Positions 57,633-64,000 of a stretch of 64,000 bases of DNA are shown in pieces. Below the pieces are notes generated by a model. It saw only the letters and a program-made list of their open reading frames with translations, had not been told where the DNA came from and ran no database searches. Positions within the stretch are counted from its first letter, which is position 1. Every line of letters begins with the position of its first letter. Position numbers and translations under genes: made by a program. Source of the stretch: Streptococcus chenjunshii (GTDB lineage Bacteria; Bacillota; Bacilli; Lactobacillales; Streptococcaceae); the NCBI RefSeq assembly GCF_003086355.1, contig NZ_CP031733.1, positions 1,488,001-1,552,000 on the forward strand, given 5' to 3'.

Positions 57633-57798
57633 AAGATACAAAGGCCGTTAAGAAATCCGTATGAAAATAGGGACTGACACGTGATGCTGGCATCACACTG
57701 GCAAGCATACTCACAGAAGCAGCCACACTCGTACGTCAGCCCATGGCTTCCTACGATTGCGTCTCTTTTTCACTAGGATTTTAGACCGTGTTCAATTC
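57633..57798 (-). repeat. BOX-like repeat element, hybrid (R4a)
   Basis: Class 1 arms (AATCCGTATGAAAA / TTTTCACTAGGATT) enclose an insert that joins the GTGATGC..GCATCAC palindrome of class 1 to the CCACACTCGTACGTC...TTGCGTCTC stretch seen in the class 2 element R1c. The left arm ends 17 bp before the malQ ATG. Confidence 0.82.
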
Positions 57799-57802
57799 CA
57801 AC

Positions 57803-57970
57803 AAGATACAAAGGCTACTAAGATCGCAAAGCTTTCAGACAGCTGCGGCTGGCGGTAAGTCCGAAATCTTTGATCTCGCAGACAAACCCCTTGCCAGGAC
57901 GGCTAGAAGGGAACGGTCGGCCGTTAAGACGACAAAGCCTTCAGGCGGCTGCAGCCGACAGCAAGCCTGC
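57803..57970 (-). repeat. Degenerate BOX-like element with one 105-bp module (R4b)
   Basis: Spacer CAAC, then a worn left arm (AAGATACAAAGG, CTACTAAGATCGCAAAG) and one 105-bp module from about 57850. No clear right arm. It lies within the malQ leader. Confidence 0.7.
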
Positions 57971-58035
57971 CTTAAAATTATTCCGCTTCTTTTCTGTGTC
58001 ACTCAGCCTTATGTGTTTACGTTAAAAACAATAAA

Positions 58036-58064
58036 ATTATAGCGCAATCGTTTGCGTAAGTCAA
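58036..58064 (-). promoter_or_regulatory. malQ-glgP promoter with MalR operator in the spacer
   Basis: TTGACT-17 bp-TATAAT on the minus strand. The LacI-type operator CGCAATCGTTTGCG (58043-58056, plus-strand reading) fills the spacer, so a bound MalR would exclude RNA polymerase. It resembles the operators at 59901 and 59989. Confidence 0.88.
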
Positions 58065-58184
58065 CTGTTTCCTCATTTTTATTTTTTTTTCGAACATTTA
58101 GCATAATAAACCAATACTGATCTGCATACAGCTTTTTTGTCTTAACTATTTAATAATCTTCTTTTGTGCTAATTGATACCTAAC

Positions 58185-59201
58185 TCACCGCAGATTCCTG
58201 ACGCTTTCCCTCTCTTTAAAAGTGAAAGGAACAATAATTTTTTCGCTAAGCTCTAAATTTGGATTTCTGATAATAGCCAACAGCCGCTTGAAACTAATTG
58301 AACCTAAGCTATTGATATTGATATCAAAAGTTGTCAGATAGGGATGAATGAGTTTGCCGTAAACAGAATTGTTAAATGTAATAATAGAAAGATCATCCGG
58401 TACTTTAAATCCATAATAAGACAGTAACTGAATTACGCGAAGAGCTAAAACATCTCCAATAACAATCAAAGCCGTTGCCTGAAAATGACGAATGCTCTCA
58501 ATCAAATTTTCAGCCGTTTCTGGTTTTTTTCGATCAAAGAGCAGGGGCGAATGGCTTGGCAAGCTCAATTTCATGATCCCTTTTAAATAACCAATATAGC
58601 GCTCTGACGATATCTCCGACTGTAAATCATCTGTAAGAAAAAGAACTTTTTTATGTCCTTTATTATAAAGAAATTCTACGGCTGTTCTCGCCATGAGCTG
58701 ATTGTCATTATCAATATAAGTTATTTGATTTTCAAATCCTTCTGGGGCTCCGACAATAACAAAAGGAATCTGATTCGTTAATAAATATTGTTTGATGGGA
58801 TCGTCCTGTTCAGAATAAAGAATAATAAATCCATCAACGCGCTTCTGCCTGTGCATTAATGCAACTTGTTCTTCTAAATCCCCAATTGTCATTCCAGTTG
58901 CAATAGAAACCGTAAAGTCATTATTCTTAGCTTCATTAGTGATAGTAGACAGTATTTGCATGAAAAAGGGATCACTCAGACGATCCGGAGTTAAAAGGGG
59001 AGGAAAAACCAAACCAATATTGTAAGTCAAGCCGCTGGCCAGCATCTGCGCAGCAACATTTGGAACGTAACCTAACTCTCGCATTGCTTTTCTTACCTTT
59101 TCCTTAGTCTTTAAAGAAATCGATTGATGATCTTTTAAAACCCGGCTGACAGTTGAAGGGTTCACCCCTGCTTTATGTGCAACATCTTTTATCGTAACCA
59201 C
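58185..59201 (-). CDS. malR: LacI/GalR-family maltose operon regulator
   Basis: A 338-residue repressor: helix-turn-helix and hinge at 1-56 (TIKDVAHKAGVNPSTVSRVL, then LGYVPNVAAQMLASG), followed by a periplasmic-binding-protein-like effector domain. Start is GTG at 59201 with AAAAGGAG upstream. It is flanked by malQ-glgP (co-directional, downstream) and malX-F-G-K (divergent), both with operator-like GCAA..CG..TTGC sites in their promoters. A repressor relieved by maltose/maltodextrin is inferred. The leader of about 670 nt is made largely of repeat elements. Confidence 0.9.
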   Translation of the reverse strand: MVTIKDVAHKAGVNPSTVSRVLKDHQSISLKTKEKVRKAMRELGYVPNVAAQMLASGLTYNIGLVFPPLLTPDRLSDPFFMQILSTITNEAKNNDFTVSIATGMTIGDLEEQVALMHRQKRVDGFIILYSEQDDPIKQYLLTNQIPFVIVGAPEGFENQITYIDNDNQLMARTAVEFLYNKGHKKVLFLTDDLQSEISSERYIGYLKGIMKLSLPSHSPLLFDRKKPETAENLIESIRHFQATALIVIGDVLALRVIQLLSYYGFKVPDDLSIITFNNSVYGKLIHPYLTTFDININSLGSISFKRLLAIIRNPNLELSEKIIVPFTFKERESVRNLR

Positions 59202-59220
59202 AACTTATCTCCTTTTAAAC

Positions 59221-59331
59221 AAGATACAAAGGCCGTGAAGAAATCCGTATGAAAATAGGGAAGGACGAGCGATGACCTGTATCGCGACGGACTTCATCTT
59301 TTTCACTAGGATTTTAGGCCGCGTTCAATTC
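59221..59331 (-). repeat. BOX-like repeat element, class 1 (R5a)
   Basis: Arms AAGATACAAAGGCC...AATCCGTATGAAAA and TTTTCACTAGGATT...GGCCGCGTTCAATTC, with a short insert containing GCGATGACCTGTATCGC. The left arm ends 19 bp before the malR GTG, just ahead of the AAAAGGAG site. Confidence 0.83.
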
Positions 59332-59335
59332 CATC

Positions 59336-59576
59336 AAGATATAAAGGCCGTGAAAAACGCAAAAAGAAAATAGGCGGTAAGTCCGAAATCTGTGATTTCG
59401 CAGATGCACCCCTGCCAGAACGACTAGAAGGGTGCGGTCGGCTGTCAAGACGACAAAGCCTTCAGACGTTTACGGCTGGCTAAACCTTGTGACTGAACCT
59501 CAAATGACAGGTTCCCTCACTCTCCAATTTTCAAGTTCGGACTGCCTGTGCACTCCCGCAGCGTTTAGGCCGTGAA
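59336..59576 (-). repeat. BOX-like repeat element, class 2 with one module (R5b)
   Basis: Spacer CATC, left arm AAGATATAAAGGCC...AACGCAAAAAGAAAA, one 105-bp-type module (59373-59480), unique sequence, then the right arm GCAGCGTTTAGGCCGTG. The AACGC/GCGTT pairing is kept, although the inner A/T stem is lost on the right. Confidence 0.78.
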
Positions 59577-59640
59577 GAAATCCGTATGAATGACGGTAAA
59601 CCAGAAATCTTTGATTTCGCAGATGCACCCCTAACGGCAA
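59570..59640 (-). repeat. Fused partial element (R5c)
   Basis: The GGCCGTG of the R5b right arm runs directly into a class 1 left-arm core (AAGAAATCCGTATGAA) and a partial module. This looks like recombination between two elements at the shared GGCCGT. From 59641 to about 59870 I see only AT-rich non-coding sequence. Confidence 0.65.
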
Positions 59641-59876
59641 GCCAACATAAAGGCAGCATTAGTCCCAGCATGTTAAATCCATTAAGCTATAAAAGCTTAA
59701 ACAGTAATAAAAGCAGTGAAAAAGTACATAACCTCAAAAAGAGTGTTAGGAGACGTCCAACACTTTACTCCTGCCATTTATGCCTAATGTAAAAATAGTA
59801 TCCTTATGATCTTCATACGTGACCTTTAATTTTTGGACAAAAATAAAGCATCTGCGAAACGAGCTTTCTCTACTAC

Positions 59877-59912
59877 ATTATACCGTGAGGATGGTAAAAT
59901 GCAAGCGGTTGT
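59877..59912 (-). promoter_or_regulatory. malR promoter with operator at the -35
   Basis: On the minus strand TTGCAT-16 bp-TATAAT. The operator-like GCAAGCGGTTGT (59901-59912, plus-strand reading) overlaps the -35, suggesting autoregulation by MalR. Confidence 0.7.
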
Positions 59913-59976
59913 CTTTAACTATTTAGTGATTTAAGGTGTTTTTTGGGGCTTTGAATAATTTTTTTTTCAAAAAAGC

Positions 59977-60005
59977 TTGACTTTTTTTGCAAGCGATTGC
60001 ATAAT
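59977..60005 (+). promoter_or_regulatory. malX promoter with MalR operator in the spacer
   Basis: TTGACT-17 bp-CATAAT. The operator GCAAGCGATTGC (59989-60000) occupies the spacer in the same geometry as at malQ. Some overlap with a catabolite-control (CcpA) site is possible, since the half-sites are similar. Confidence 0.85.
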
Positions 60006-60045
60006 AATATTCGTAATGTATTTTTAGTTTTAGGAGGATATTGCT

Positions 60046-61296
60046 ATGAAAAAATGGCAAAAGATCATTGTCGGTGTTGCTGGCCTTAGTCTAGCTGCTG
60101 CATTAACAGCAACTGCGTTTAATCAGACACAGGTTGAGGCAGCATCAAAGAAAACAACAATCAAATTATGGGTTCCAACTGGTGCCAAAAAATCTTATCA
60201 AGAAATTGTCAAACAATTTGAAAAAGAAAATTCAGGCTACAAGGTTAAGATTGTTGAGTCCAATGATTCAAAAGCCCAGGAAAATGTTAAAAAAGATCCA
60301 GAAAAAGCAGCTGATGTTTTTTCTCTTCCTCACGATCAGCTGGGACAATTAGTTGAATCCGGTGTCATTCAGGAAATTCCAGATCAATATAAAGAAGAAA
60401 TTCAAAGCAGTGCGACTGATCAGGCAGTTGCTGGTGCTGAGTACAAGGGCAAAACTTACGCTTTCCCATTCGGCATTGAATCGCAAGTCCTTTTTTATAA
60501 TAAATCTCAGTTAACTGAGGAAGACGTCAGCAATTATGAGACTTTGACAACAAAAGCCAAATTCGGTGCAACCTTTAAATCAATGAATGCCTACGCTACC
60601 GCTCCTCTCTTCATGTCTGTCGGCGATACTCTCTTTGGTAAAAACGGCGAAGACGTTGATGGGACAAATTGGGGAAATGAAGCTGGCGTCTCTGTTCTGC
60701 AGTGGATTGCTGATCAAAAATCCAATAAAGGTTTCGTTAACCTAACTGCAGAAAATACGATGTCGAAATTTGGCGATGGCACTGTTGCTGCTATTGAAAC
60801 AGGGCCGTGGGATCTAGCTGCTGCACAAGAAGCTATCGGAAAAGAAAATCTTGGCATTACCGTTTACCCAACCGTGACAATAGGTGGTAAAACTGTTCAA
60901 CAAAAAGCTTTCCTTGGTGTTAAACTTTTTGCAGTAAACCAAGCGCCTGCCGGTTCTGATACTAAACGTATTGCCGCTGCTTATAAACTGGCTGCTTTGC
61001 TAACAAGCGCCGAAAGCCAAAAAAACCAGTTTGAATACGAAGGACGCAATATTATCCCGGCTAATAAAGAAATTCAAGCATCTGAGGCTGTTCAGTCAAA
61101 TGAACTGGCTCAAGCAGTGATTACAATGGCCTCTTCAGAGGACTACACTGTAGTAACCCCTAAATTAAGTCAAATGACAACGTTTTGGACAGAAAGTGCT
61201 GCTCTTCTCAGCGATACTTATAATGGTAAAATCAAAGCAAGTGATTATCTTACTAAACTAAAAGATTTTGATGAAGAATTGGCAGATGCTAAATAG
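60046..61296 (+). CDS. malX: Maltose/maltodextrin-binding protein, without lipobox
   Basis: A 416-residue family-1 solute-binding protein: KTTIKLWVPTGAKKSYQEIV at the mature N-terminus, DVFSLPHDQLGQLVESG, FPFGIESQVLFYNK, AIETGPWDL and PKLSQMTTFW are maltose-binding-protein features. It is first in malX-F-G-K. The N-terminal signal (about 1-32) ends in QVEAAS and contains no cysteine; indeed the whole protein has none. A lipoprotein anchor, usual for Gram-positive binding proteins, is therefore absent, so the protein is either secreted or held by an uncleaved signal. GGAGG lies about nine bases before the ATG. Confidence 0.9.
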   Translation: MKKWQKIIVGVAGLSLAAALTATAFNQTQVEAASKKTTIKLWVPTGAKKSYQEIVKQFEKENSGYKVKIVESNDSKAQENVKKDPEKAADVFSLPHDQLGQLVESGVIQEIPDQYKEEIQSSATDQAVAGAEYKGKTYAFPFGIESQVLFYNKSQLTEEDVSNYETLTTKAKFGATFKSMNAYATAPLFMSVGDTLFGKNGEDVDGTNWGNEAGVSVLQWIADQKSNKGFVNLTAENTMSKFGDGTVAAIETGPWDLAAAQEAIGKENLGITVYPTVTIGGKTVQQKAFLGVKLFAVNQAPAGSDTKRIAAAYKLAALLTSAESQKNQFEYEGRNIIPANKEIQASEAVQSNELAQAVITMASSEDYTVVTPKLSQMTTFWTESAALLSDTYNGKIKASDYLTKLKDFDEELADAK

Positions 61297-61309
61297 TTAG
61301 TTTTTTGTG

Positions 61310-61360
61310 GAGCCGGAAGCAAGTCAGTTATTAATTAAACTTGTTTTACGGCTCTTTTTT
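61310..61360 (+). terminator. Partial terminator between malX and malF
   Basis: GAGCCG...CGGCTC with inner AAGT/ACTT pairing, followed by T6. It probably reduces, rather than ends, transcription so that the binding protein is made in excess of the permease; no promoter is obvious before malF. Confidence 0.7.
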
Positions 61361-61541
61361 GCCGCAAACTTTTATCGCCTAAGAAGATTCTGATGACAAA
61401 TGACAACAATCATTCTTGCTATTTTACGTAGATTTCTTAAAATAACTCGGTGCTTGCGGGATAAAAATTGCGGATATAGCGATAAACTGAATAATAAGAC
61501 CTACAGCTGTGGGCTTTAGATCTTAATATAGGGAGGTTTTC

Positions 61542-62912
61542 ATGAATATAAATACTTCGGACTGGACCGATATACCAGTCAGAGAAGCCTTCAGAAAAGG
61601 AAGCTGGGATATTAGATTATCATTTTTAATCATGGGACTAGCTAATCTCAAAAATAAGCAGTTCATCAAAGGGCTACTTTTTCTGTTTTCTGAAATTTGC
61701 TTCATCGTAGCTTTTATCAGTCAGGTTATTCCTGCGATTAGAGGATTGATTACATTAGGGACTCAGGAACAGGGCACTGTTACAAAAACAATTGACGGAG
61801 TTAAATTACAAGTAACTGTCAATGGAGATAACTCTATGCTGTTACTTATTTTCGGCTTGGCTTCCGTTATCTTTTGTTTAGTTTTTGCTTATATTTATTG
61901 GTGCAGTCTTAAAAGTACCTGTAATCTATATGTTCTTAATAAAGCAGGCCAAAAAATTCCTACTTTTAAGGAAGACCTGCTCACTCTGACAAATGGGCGT
62001 TTCCATATGACTTTAATGGCACTTCCGCTGATCGGTGTACTGCTTTTTACCATCCTGCCATTAATTTATATGATTTGTCTGGCTTTTACCAATTACGATC
62101 ATAATCATTTGCCACCGAAAAGTCTTTTTGATTGGGTCGGTTTTGTTAATTTTGGTAATGTTTTTAACGGCCGTATGGCTAGTACTTTCTTTCCCGTCTT
62201 GTCTTGGACACTGATATGGGCTGTATTTGCAACAATAACCAACTTTTTCTTCGGCATCGTTCTTGCTTTATTAATTAATACAAAAGGTTTAAAGTTTAAG
62301 AAATTCTGGCGGACCATCTTTGTCATCACTATTGCTGTCCCTCAATTTATTTCTTTGCTGATTATGCGCAACCTTCTCAATGATGCCGGACCTATTAATG
62401 CTTTTTTAGAAAAACTTGGTTTCGTCTCAGCTGCTTCACCACTTCCTTTTTTATCAGATCCAATATGGGCAAAATTCTCTATTATTTTTGTTAATATGTG
62501 GGTTGGGATCCCCGTTACTATGCTGGTCGCAACCGGAATTATTATGAATCTGCCGCAAGAACAAATTGAAGCGGCTGAAATTGATGGGGCTAATAAATTT
62601 CAAATTTTTAAATCTATCACTTTCCCACAAATTCTCTTGGTCATGACACCAACATTAATTCAGCAGTTTATTGGTAATATCAATAATTTCAATGTGATCT
62701 ACCTCTTAACAGCAGGCGGTCCAAGCAATTCCAGTTTTTATCAGGCAGGCAGTACAGATCTTCTCGTTACATGGCTCTATAACCTGACAGTTAGTGCAGC
62801 TGATTATAATCTAGCTTCTGTTATCGGTATTATCATCTTTGTCCTTTCAGCTATCTTTAGCCTGCTGGCTTACACTAGGACAAACTCTTATAAGGAAGGG
62901 GCTGTCAAATAA
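61542..62912 (+). CDS. malF: Maltodextrin ABC transporter permease MalF
   Basis: A 456-residue permease with about eight membrane helices. The extended N-terminal part (helices near 45 and 105, with a loop TKTIDGVKLQVTVNGDNS between) precedes the conserved core. The EAA loop EAAEIDGANKFQIFKSITFP (about 346-365) contacts the ATPase. GGGAGG lies about seven bases before the ATG. It abuts malG. Confidence 0.93.
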   Translation: MNINTSDWTDIPVREAFRKGSWDIRLSFLIMGLANLKNKQFIKGLLFLFSEICFIVAFISQVIPAIRGLITLGTQEQGTVTKTIDGVKLQVTVNGDNSMLLLIFGLASVIFCLVFAYIYWCSLKSTCNLYVLNKAGQKIPTFKEDLLTLTNGRFHMTLMALPLIGVLLFTILPLIYMICLAFTNYDHNHLPPKSLFDWVGFVNFGNVFNGRMASTFFPVLSWTLIWAVFATITNFFFGIVLALLINTKGLKFKKFWRTIFVITIAVPQFISLLIMRNLLNDAGPINAFLEKLGFVSAASPLPFLSDPIWAKFSIIFVNMWVGIPVTMLVATGIIMNLPQEQIEAAEIDGANKFQIFKSITFPQILLVMTPTLIQQFIGNINNFNVIYLLTAGGPSNSSFYQAGSTDLLVTWLYNLTVSAADYNLASVIGIIIFVLSAIFSLLAYTRTNSYKEGAVK

Positions 62913-63749
62913 ATGAAAAATCGTAAAAATGTCAGATTGGCTCTGGTTTATTTGCTTTTGACTGTACTGTCTATTATCTGGCTTTTCCCAATCGCTTGGG
63001 TTGTTCTGTCCAGCTTTCGCGGTGAGGGTACAGCTTATGTCAACTATTTTATTCCTAAAACCTGGACTTTTGAGAATTATATAAAGCTCTTCAATCAGAA
63101 CGTCTTTCCTTTTGGCAGATGGTTTTTAAATACACTTTATGTAGCAACTGCCAGCTGTATTATTTCAACTTTTATTACTGTTGCTATGGCTTATGCACTC
63201 AGCCGTATCAAATTTAAACATCGTAACGGTTTTCTGAAACTCGCTTTAGTGCTTAATATGTTTCCTGGCTTTATGAGTATGATTGCTGTTTATTATATTC
63301 TTAAAGCACTCAATCTGGATCAAACGCTCTTAGCACTGATTCTCGTTTATTCTGCCGGAGCGGCTCTCAATTTCTATATTGCAAAAGGTTTCTTCGATAC
63401 CATCCCCTATTCTCTGGACGAATCGGCTATGATTGATGGAGCAAGGCGTCTGGATATTTTTTTCAAAATTACGCTGCCTTTATCCAAACCAATTATTGTA
63501 TATACGGCACTGATTGCTTTCATTGCTCCTTGGATTGATTTTATCTTTGCCAGAGTTATTCTCGGGGATGTTACCAGCAAATACACAGTTGCTATTGGGC
63601 TCTTCTCTATGCTGCAGCAAGATACAATCAACAATTGGTTCTTATCTTTTACCGCAGGTTCTGTACTTATTGCTGTTCCCATTACACTTCTTTTTATGTT
63701 CATGCAAAAGTACTATGTTGAAGGTATTACCGGCGGATCTGTTAAGTAA
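62913..63749 (+). CDS. malG: Maltodextrin ABC transporter permease MalG
   Basis: A 278-residue permease with six helices. The EAA loop is DESAMIDGARRLDIFFKITL (about 170-189). It starts directly after the malF stop (TAAATG) with GGAAGGGG some 16 bases upstream, implying coupled translation. It pairs with MalF to form the channel for maltodextrins. Confidence 0.93.
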   Translation: MKNRKNVRLALVYLLLTVLSIIWLFPIAWVVLSSFRGEGTAYVNYFIPKTWTFENYIKLFNQNVFPFGRWFLNTLYVATASCIISTFITVAMAYALSRIKFKHRNGFLKLALVLNMFPGFMSMIAVYYILKALNLDQTLLALILVYSAGAALNFYIAKGFFDTIPYSLDESAMIDGARRLDIFFKITLPLSKPIIVYTALIAFIAPWIDFIFARVILGDVTSKYTVAIGLFSMLQQDTINNWFLSFTAGSVLIAVPITLLFMFMQKYYVEGITGGSVK

Positions 63750-63797
63750 CATACTTCCAAAGAGAAAAACAGTTGAAATTAGTAAGGAAAAAATACT

Positions 63798-64000
63798 ATG
63801 GTTGAATTAAATCTGAATCATATCTATAAAAAATATCCTAACAGCAATCATTATGCTGTTGAAGATTTTAATCTTAATATTAAGGATCGCGAATTTATTG
63901 TTTTTGTGGGCCCTTCTGGCTGCGGCAAATCGACAACTCTGCGAATGGTAGCTGGGCTCGAAGATATTACAGAAGGCGAATTGAGTATTGATCACCAGAT
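63798..64000 (+). CDS. malK: Sugar ABC transporter ATPase (MalK/MsmK), cut by the window end
   Basis: The first 67 residues of an ATPase: [20 protein letters not shown], then the Walker A motif GPSGCGKST and [20 protein letters not shown] lies about ten bases before the ATG. It follows malG by 48 bp and should energise MalFG. It could also be an MsmK-like ATPase shared with other sugar importers. The rest lies beyond position 64000. Confidence 0.88.
   Translation, partial: MVELNLNHIYKKYPNSNHYAVEDFNLNIKDREFIVFVGPSGCGKSTTLRMVAGLEDITEGELSIDHQ

Noticed and set aside
57788..58042. 84-residue open frame in the malQ leader
   Set aside because: It runs through a degenerate repeat element; its Arg/Lys/Ser-rich composition reflects the repeat and there is no ribosome-binding site.
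59586..59792. 68-residue open frame between malR and malX
   Set aside because: It starts inside repeat R5c and matches no protein pattern.

Overview
The window is a chromosomal segment of a Streptococcus, most likely of the mutans group. The grounds are the complete rhamnose-glucose polysaccharide (RGP/SCC) locus rmlD-rgpA-F-sccH followed by side-chain glycosyltransferases, an AtlA-type autolysin with Bsp-like repeats and a GH25 domain, the rpsU/mscL/dnaG/rpoD block, the maltose/maltodextrin regulon, low GC and typical streptococcal promoters. There are no rRNA or tRNA genes, no CRISPR array and no prophage.

Layout: 0.1-4.7 kb holds a GtrA-like flippase convergent with a polyprenyl-phosphate glycosyltransferase/YfhO pair, which together look like a complete surface-glycan side-chain system. 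4.8-7.5 kb has folC and glutathione reductase. 8.1-14.6 kb is an operon running rRNA methyltransferase-aroD-aroE-aroB-aroC-tyrA-ylbF. 14.7-18.1 kb has an LtaS-family protein and a bile-salt-hydrolase-like enzyme. 18.1-19.6 kb is a precisely delimited ISL3-family insertion sequence with an 8-bp target duplication, sitting just downstream of infC-rpmI-rplT. Then come cmk, a LysM protein, ferredoxin, ebsA, pepT, an atlA-lipoprotein operon, and the RGP locus (28.5-42.7 kb). 43.3-49 kb carries a SufT-like gene, rpoD-dnaG, mscL, rpsU and an IS30-family element. 49-53.7 kb has a MarR/CDF efflux operon, two orphan amino-acid binding lipoproteins and an aminotransferase. 53.8-64 kb is the maltodextrin regulon (glgP, malQ, malR, malX, malF, malG, malK).

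The most distinctive feature is a family of modular, BOX-like intergenic repeats at five loci (7.5, 36.8, 42.7, 57.6 and 59.2 kb). Each element has an AAGATACAAAGGCC arm and a GGCCGTGTTCARTT arm that can pair in a long stem. The arms covary between two sequence classes, which points to selection on structure. Between the arms lie different inserts, including tandem copies of a 105-bp module. All five loci have the same orientation relative to the downstream gene, and in four of the five the element ends about 20 nt before the start codon, directly ahead of the ribosome-binding site (gor, rgpE, malQ, malR). They therefore form part of the 5' leaders of central cell-wall and carbohydrate genes.

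Regulation visible in the sequence: LacI-type operators lie inside the 17-bp promoter spacers of malX and malQ and at the -35 of malR; a perfect 24-bp palindrome follows the marR promoter; infC has an L20-type leader with a terminator hairpin and probably an ATT start codon.
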